Positions 4,396 to 7,135 of a stretch of 7,135 nt of DNA are shown in pieces. Source of the stretch: Bacillota bacterium (GTDB lineage Bacteria; Bacillota; Clostridia; DSM-8532). The translations under genes and the position numbers were made by a program. How positions within the stretch are numbered: the stretch's first letter is position 1; each line of letters opens with the position of its first letter. Below the pieces are notes generated by a model, which was not told the origin of the DNA, ran no database searches, and was given only the letters and a program-made list of their open reading frames with translations. Where the stretch lies: assembly GCA_023426765.1 (NCBI GenBank), contig JAEZBW010000599.1, positions 1-7,135 on the forward strand. Reading direction: 5' to 3'.

Positions 4396-6714
4396 TCAGA
4401 AAAGTTCTATCGTACAGGAACTGGTGTTTTCAGGTATGACCAGTATTCCATTCGGATCGGATTGACAGGTGCAGCCTGTTGTGCTGTTAATTTTTTCAAT
4501 GCCATGCAGCAGCAGCTTCCACGGTTTATCACTGACAATTGCTTTTACCTGCAGATTTTTTGCGCATCTTGCCACAATGACCTCCAGAGCCTTCTCGCCG
4601 CCTGGGCGATATACAGTGCATTCTGCGTTTCTTCCGTCTTCCAGCTCGAATAAATGCAGCGTTACATTCTCTGAAAAGTCATATTCAGCCCGGTCATCCA
4701 CTTCTCCGGTTGCTATCAGGCTGTTTGGCCTGGCCAGCAGCGGAAGGCTGAAATAATCATGGGTTTCGCTGTACCATTTGCCACCCGGTATTTTCTTCCC
4801 GGAGAGAAAATGTGTCCAGGTTCCTTCCGGCACATAATAACGCAAGGTGTGATCCTCAGAGAAAACCGGCGCTACAAGCAGGTTTCCGCCAAGCATATAC
4901 TGATGATCCAGCGTTTCGCAGGTGGGATCCTCCGGGAACTCAAGTACCATGGCGCGCATGGCTGGAATACCGTCGTTTGCCGCTTCACAGGCAGCGCTGT
5001 AAAGATAGGGCATCAGCCGGCACTTCAGTTTTGTAAAATAGCGCAGAACATCTACCGCCTCTTCGTCAAAAAGCCACGGTACCCGGTAGCTTGTGCTGCC
5101 ATGCAGCCGGCTGTGGGTGGATAGCAGCCCGAAGGCAACCCATCTTTTATACAGATCCGGTGTTGCGGTATGTTCAAAGCCGCCGATATCATGGCTCCAG
5201 AACCCAAACCCGGACAGGCACAGCGACAGGCCGCCCCTCAGGGACTCTGCCATCGAGGGATAATTTGCGGTACAGTCACCGCCCCAGTGAACGGGGAACT
5301 GCTGGCCGCCAACGGTAGCGGAGCGTGCGAAGACCACGGCATCGGAAGGTTTCCTTTCCCTTTGCAGCAATTCAAACACAGCTTTGTTGTATAATTGGGT
5401 ATAGTAATTGTGCATTTTTAATGGGTCAGATCCATCAAAATAGACCACATCGGTGGGAATTCTTTCGCCAAAATCAGTTTTAAAGCAGTCAACACCCATA
5501 TCCAGCAGTGCTTTCAGCTTTTCCTGATACCAGACCACCGCATCGGGGTTTGTGAAATCCACAATGCCCATGCCGGCCTGCCACAGGTCAGTTTGCCAAA
5601 CATCCCCGTCCTTCGTTTTCAACAGATATCCATTCGCCATTCCTTCATCGAACAGACTGGACTTTTGGGCGATATAGGGGTTAATCCATACGCAAATCTT
5701 CAGCCCCTTATCCTTCAGCCGTTTCAGCATGGCCGGAGGGTCAGGAAAAACATCATGATCCCATTGGAAATCACACCATTGAAACTCCTTCATCCAGAAA
5801 CAGTCAAAATGGAATACCTGCAGCGGGATATCTCGGGTTTTCATGCCGTCGATAAAACCGGTTACGGTATTTTCATCATAGCTGGGCAGGAAGGAGGTGG
5901 TAAGCCACAGACCAAAGGACCAGGCCGGCGGCAGTGCGGGTTTTCCGGTCAGGCTGGTGTAGTTTTTCAGTACATCCTTCAGCGAATTTCCGCCAATGAC
6001 AAAGTACTCAAGACTTTCTCCAAGCACGCTGAACTGCGCCTTCGACACAACCTCGGAAGCAATCTCGAAGGAAACCCTTTCAGGGTGGTTTACCAGAACA
6101 CCGTACCCCTTGCTGGTTATATAAAAAGGAATATTTTTATAGCTGAGCTCGCTGCTTGTGCCGCCATCTTCATTCCATATATCCACGCTCTGCCCATTTT
6201 TTACAAAGGGGGTAAAGCGCTCACCAAGTCCATAAACATATTCACCCACATCCAAATCCAGTTGCTCCCGGACGTAGGCTCCGTCATTTTCGGTCATGAG
6301 GTAGCCCATGCTTCTGCCCTTACTTCCGGTGATACGTCTGCCATCATAGATAAAGTCTACCTGCCAGTTCTTTTTACTGATCCTGACTGTCAGGCTGCCG
6401 CTGGTCAAGCTGGCAAAATCGTCGTTGATGACCATATCAACCGGGAAGACGGTATTTATATTCAGTTTGAACTCCGGCCCCCGGGCAAGCTTTCCGCGGT
6501 GGTGGATGATTTTTACACCGATAATGTCGGGCAATGGAGAACTGAATTCCAGGGTGATTTGTGCAAGATTCAGGGTGTCCCCCCGGTGATTGATATTCTT
6601 TGTGGGGGCAACAATCTTCAGTTTTCTTCCGGAAACGGTAATGTCCCTGGCTTCCGCAGGGCTGTAAAGGGATACGCCTTTTCGCAGACCCCAGAACCCA
6701 TCGCTGAACTTCAT
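4396..6714 (-). CDS. yicI: GH31 alpha-xylosidase, YicI type
   Basis: A 772-residue retaining alpha-glycosidase, the same length as Escherichia coli YicI and similar throughout. YicI releases alpha-D-xylose from isoprimeverose and related xyloglucan fragments in the cytoplasm. The order is an N-terminal beta sandwich to about residue 245 with WNEDGGTSSE (180-189), the (beta/alpha)8 barrel to about 580, and C-terminal beta domains. The nucleophile is Asp414 in FKTDFGERIP (411-420) and the acid/base is Asp480 in VHWGGDC. The YicI substrate-site residues Phe277, Cys307, Phe308, Trp345 and Lys414 correspond, with a uniform shift of two, to Phe275, Cys305, Phe306, Trp343 and Lys412; this set separates alpha-xylosidases from alpha-glucosidases. 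No signal peptide is present. GAGGTGA lies 6 bases before the ATG. It converges on the GH78 gene, suggesting a plant-polysaccharide utilisation region; no transporter is in view. Confidence 0.96.
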   Translation of the reverse strand: MKFSDGFWGLRKGVSLYSPAEARDITVSGRKLKIVAPTKNINHRGDTLNLAQITLEFSSPLPDIIGVKIIHHRGKLARGPEFKLNINTVFPVDMVINDDFASLTSGSLTVRISKKNWQVDFIYDGRRITGSKGRSMGYLMTENDGAYVREQLDLDVGEYVYGLGERFTPFVKNGQSVDIWNEDGGTSSELSYKNIPFYITSKGYGVLVNHPERVSFEIASEVVSKAQFSVLGESLEYFVIGGNSLKDVLKNYTSLTGKPALPPAWSFGLWLTTSFLPSYDENTVTGFIDGMKTRDIPLQVFHFDCFWMKEFQWCDFQWDHDVFPDPPAMLKRLKDKGLKICVWINPYIAQKSSLFDEGMANGYLLKTKDGDVWQTDLWQAGMGIVDFTNPDAVVWYQEKLKALLDMGVDCFKTDFGERIPTDVVYFDGSDPLKMHNYYTQLYNKAVFELLQRERKPSDAVVFARSATVGGQQFPVHWGGDCTANYPSMAESLRGGLSLCLSGFGFWSHDIGGFEHTATPDLYKRWVAFGLLSTHSRLHGSTSYRVPWLFDEEAVDVLRYFTKLKCRLMPYLYSAACEAANDGIPAMRAMVLEFPEDPTCETLDHQYMLGGNLLVAPVFSEDHTLRYYVPEGTWTHFLSGKKIPGGKWYSETHDYFSLPLLARPNSLIATGEVDDRAEYDFSENVTLHLFELEDGRNAECTVYRPGGEKALEVIVARCAKNLQVKAIVSDKPWKLLLHGIEKINSTTGCTCQSDPNGILVIPENTSSCTIELF

Positions 6715-6739
6715 GAATACTCACCTCGCTGTTTTCGAT

Positions 6740-7014
6740 ACACATACTCGTTACTGCTCCCTGGCAGCAACTGAAAGACATCCGCGGGGCCTGTCTCGGG
6801 TATTTCACTCCTCGGGCAACAAAGCATGTACCTTTCTACCCGCTCTTAGCTCTTTGCGTGTTAGTCAGTAGTGGTCTCCATATCTCGGACCGCTCAGTCG
6901 CACGCTATCAGCTTATCGTAGGCAGTAGTGCTTCGAAGTATGTTGCCTTTCGTCATCGAAATAATCCAAGCCACCCGCTAACTCTCATATGGGTGTGAAA
7001 TGTAACACATACTC
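6740..7014. ncRNA. Candidate structured RNA or decayed element upstream of yicI
   Basis: No convincing gene covers this stretch, but it reads as consecutive inverted repeats. TGCT/AGCA 6755-6769; AGACA/TGTCT 6776-6796; CGGGTA/TACCCG 6797-6842 enclosing AAAG/CTTT; GCGTGT/GCACGC 6856-6905 enclosing AGTGGTC/GACCGCT (6870-6876 with 6888-6894); AGGCAGTA/TGTTGCCT 6920-6948 capped by a TCGA loop; TTTCG-TCAT-CGAAA 6948-6961; CACCC/GGGTG 6972-6995. GTTAC (6750-6754) and GTAAC (7002-7006) could close the whole. Internal G-T pairs in the two central stems are compatible with a plus-strand RNA. An exact 10-bp direct repeat ACACATACTC lies at 6740-6749 and 7005-7014. I do not recognise RNase P, tmRNA, SRP or 6S RNA features. 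Confidence 0.4.
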
Positions 7015-7020
7015 TGCGAA

Positions 7021-7120
7021 CCTATTCTATTATCAGTATAATGATGGAAAAGATATTTATCTTGTGATATATTGATATTAAATAACACGATTTTGATGTA
7101 TTCCGATGAGGTGCCTCTCC
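7021..7120. other. AT-rich spacer with candidate promoter elements
   Basis: No gene is visible. A perfect -10 box TATAAT lies at 7037-7042 on the plus strand but lacks a good -35. On the minus strand TATACT and GATAAT overlap the same spot and could serve transcription towards yicI, again without a clear -35. AAGATA and TATCTT (7050-7055 and 7058-7063) form a compact dyad that could bind a regulator. The arrangement suits a divergent promoter region. Confidence 0.35.
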
Positions 7121-7121
7121 C

Positions 7122-7135
7122 AAAGGAGTTCAAAT
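7122..7135 (+). promoter_or_regulatory. Ribosome binding site of a plus-strand gene starting at the right edge
   Basis: AAAGGAG (7122-7128) is followed by TTCAA and then AT as the last two bases. If the next base is G, an ATG would begin at 7134 with ideal 5-base spacing. This suggests a gene divergent from yicI whose body is outside the window; its identity cannot be told. Confidence 0.5.

Noticed and set aside
5593..6774. 393-codon open frame on the plus strand, antisense to yicI
   Set aside because: It lies almost wholly opposite a clear YicI-type gene, its translation shows no recognisable family, and it has no convincing ribosome site. It is an antisense shadow of a codon-biased gene.
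6437..6808. 123-codon minus-strand frame overlapping the yicI start, beginning GTG at 6808
   Set aside because: Most of it is a shifted reading of yicI. The first 35 residues resemble no family I can name with confidence, and spacing to a ribosome site is poor. A fragment of a decayed element remains possible and is covered under the 6740-7014 findings.
1..7135. CRISPR array, prophage, transposase or toxin-antitoxin system
   Set aside because: No regularly spaced repeats, no phage or transposase domains, and no paired small genes of that type were seen on either strand.

Overview
The window looks like a chromosomal segment of a spore-forming, saccharolytic Firmicute, most likely a clostridium. 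Three things point there: a YtrA-type GntR repressor coupled to an ABC ATPase, a Tgl-type spore-coat transglutaminase, and strong GGAGG-type ribosome binding sites with sigma-A promoters. No tRNA, rRNA, CRISPR array, transposase or plasmid gene is visible.

Left part (1-500, minus strand): the first 19 codons of an ABC transporter ATPase gene follow a 123-residue GntR/YtrA repressor gene, with an ATGA stop/start overlap. Upstream is a TTGACA/TATTAT promoter whose -10 lies inside a perfect 38-bp palindrome. This is a self-contained autoregulated transporter operon running off the left edge.

Positions 500-780 hold no gene. They contain a diverged 37-bp tandem repeat pair with hairpins, and a separate stem-rich stretch that may carry a late-sporulation promoter for tgl.

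Middle (780-1981): tgl (+) and a small zinc-ribbon membrane protein gene (-) converge with an 8-bp gap. The tgl terminator is embedded in the zinc-ribbon coding sequence. The zinc-ribbon gene has its own strong promoter, which supports a GTG start at 1981 rather than the longer reading frame.

Right part (2096-6714): a GH78-type alpha-L-rhamnosidase gene (+) and a YicI-type GH31 alpha-xylosidase gene (-) converge on a 140-bp spacer with a 20-bp perfect inverted repeat. Neither enzyme has a signal peptide. I infer that they trim imported plant-cell-wall oligosaccharides in the cytoplasm, with rhamnosyl and alpha-xylosyl (xyloglucan-type) ends as likely substrates.

Right end (6715-7135): about 420 bp without a convincing gene. 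Positions 6750-7006 fold on paper into a run of consecutive hairpins closed by a distal helix, which could be an unannotated structured RNA or a decayed mobile element. The last bases carry a ribosome binding site for a plus-strand gene that probably starts at the window edge.

The protein genes belong to known families. The less explained material is in the non-coding stretches, chiefly 6740-7014 and 523-750. I found no evidence for a novel multi-gene system.
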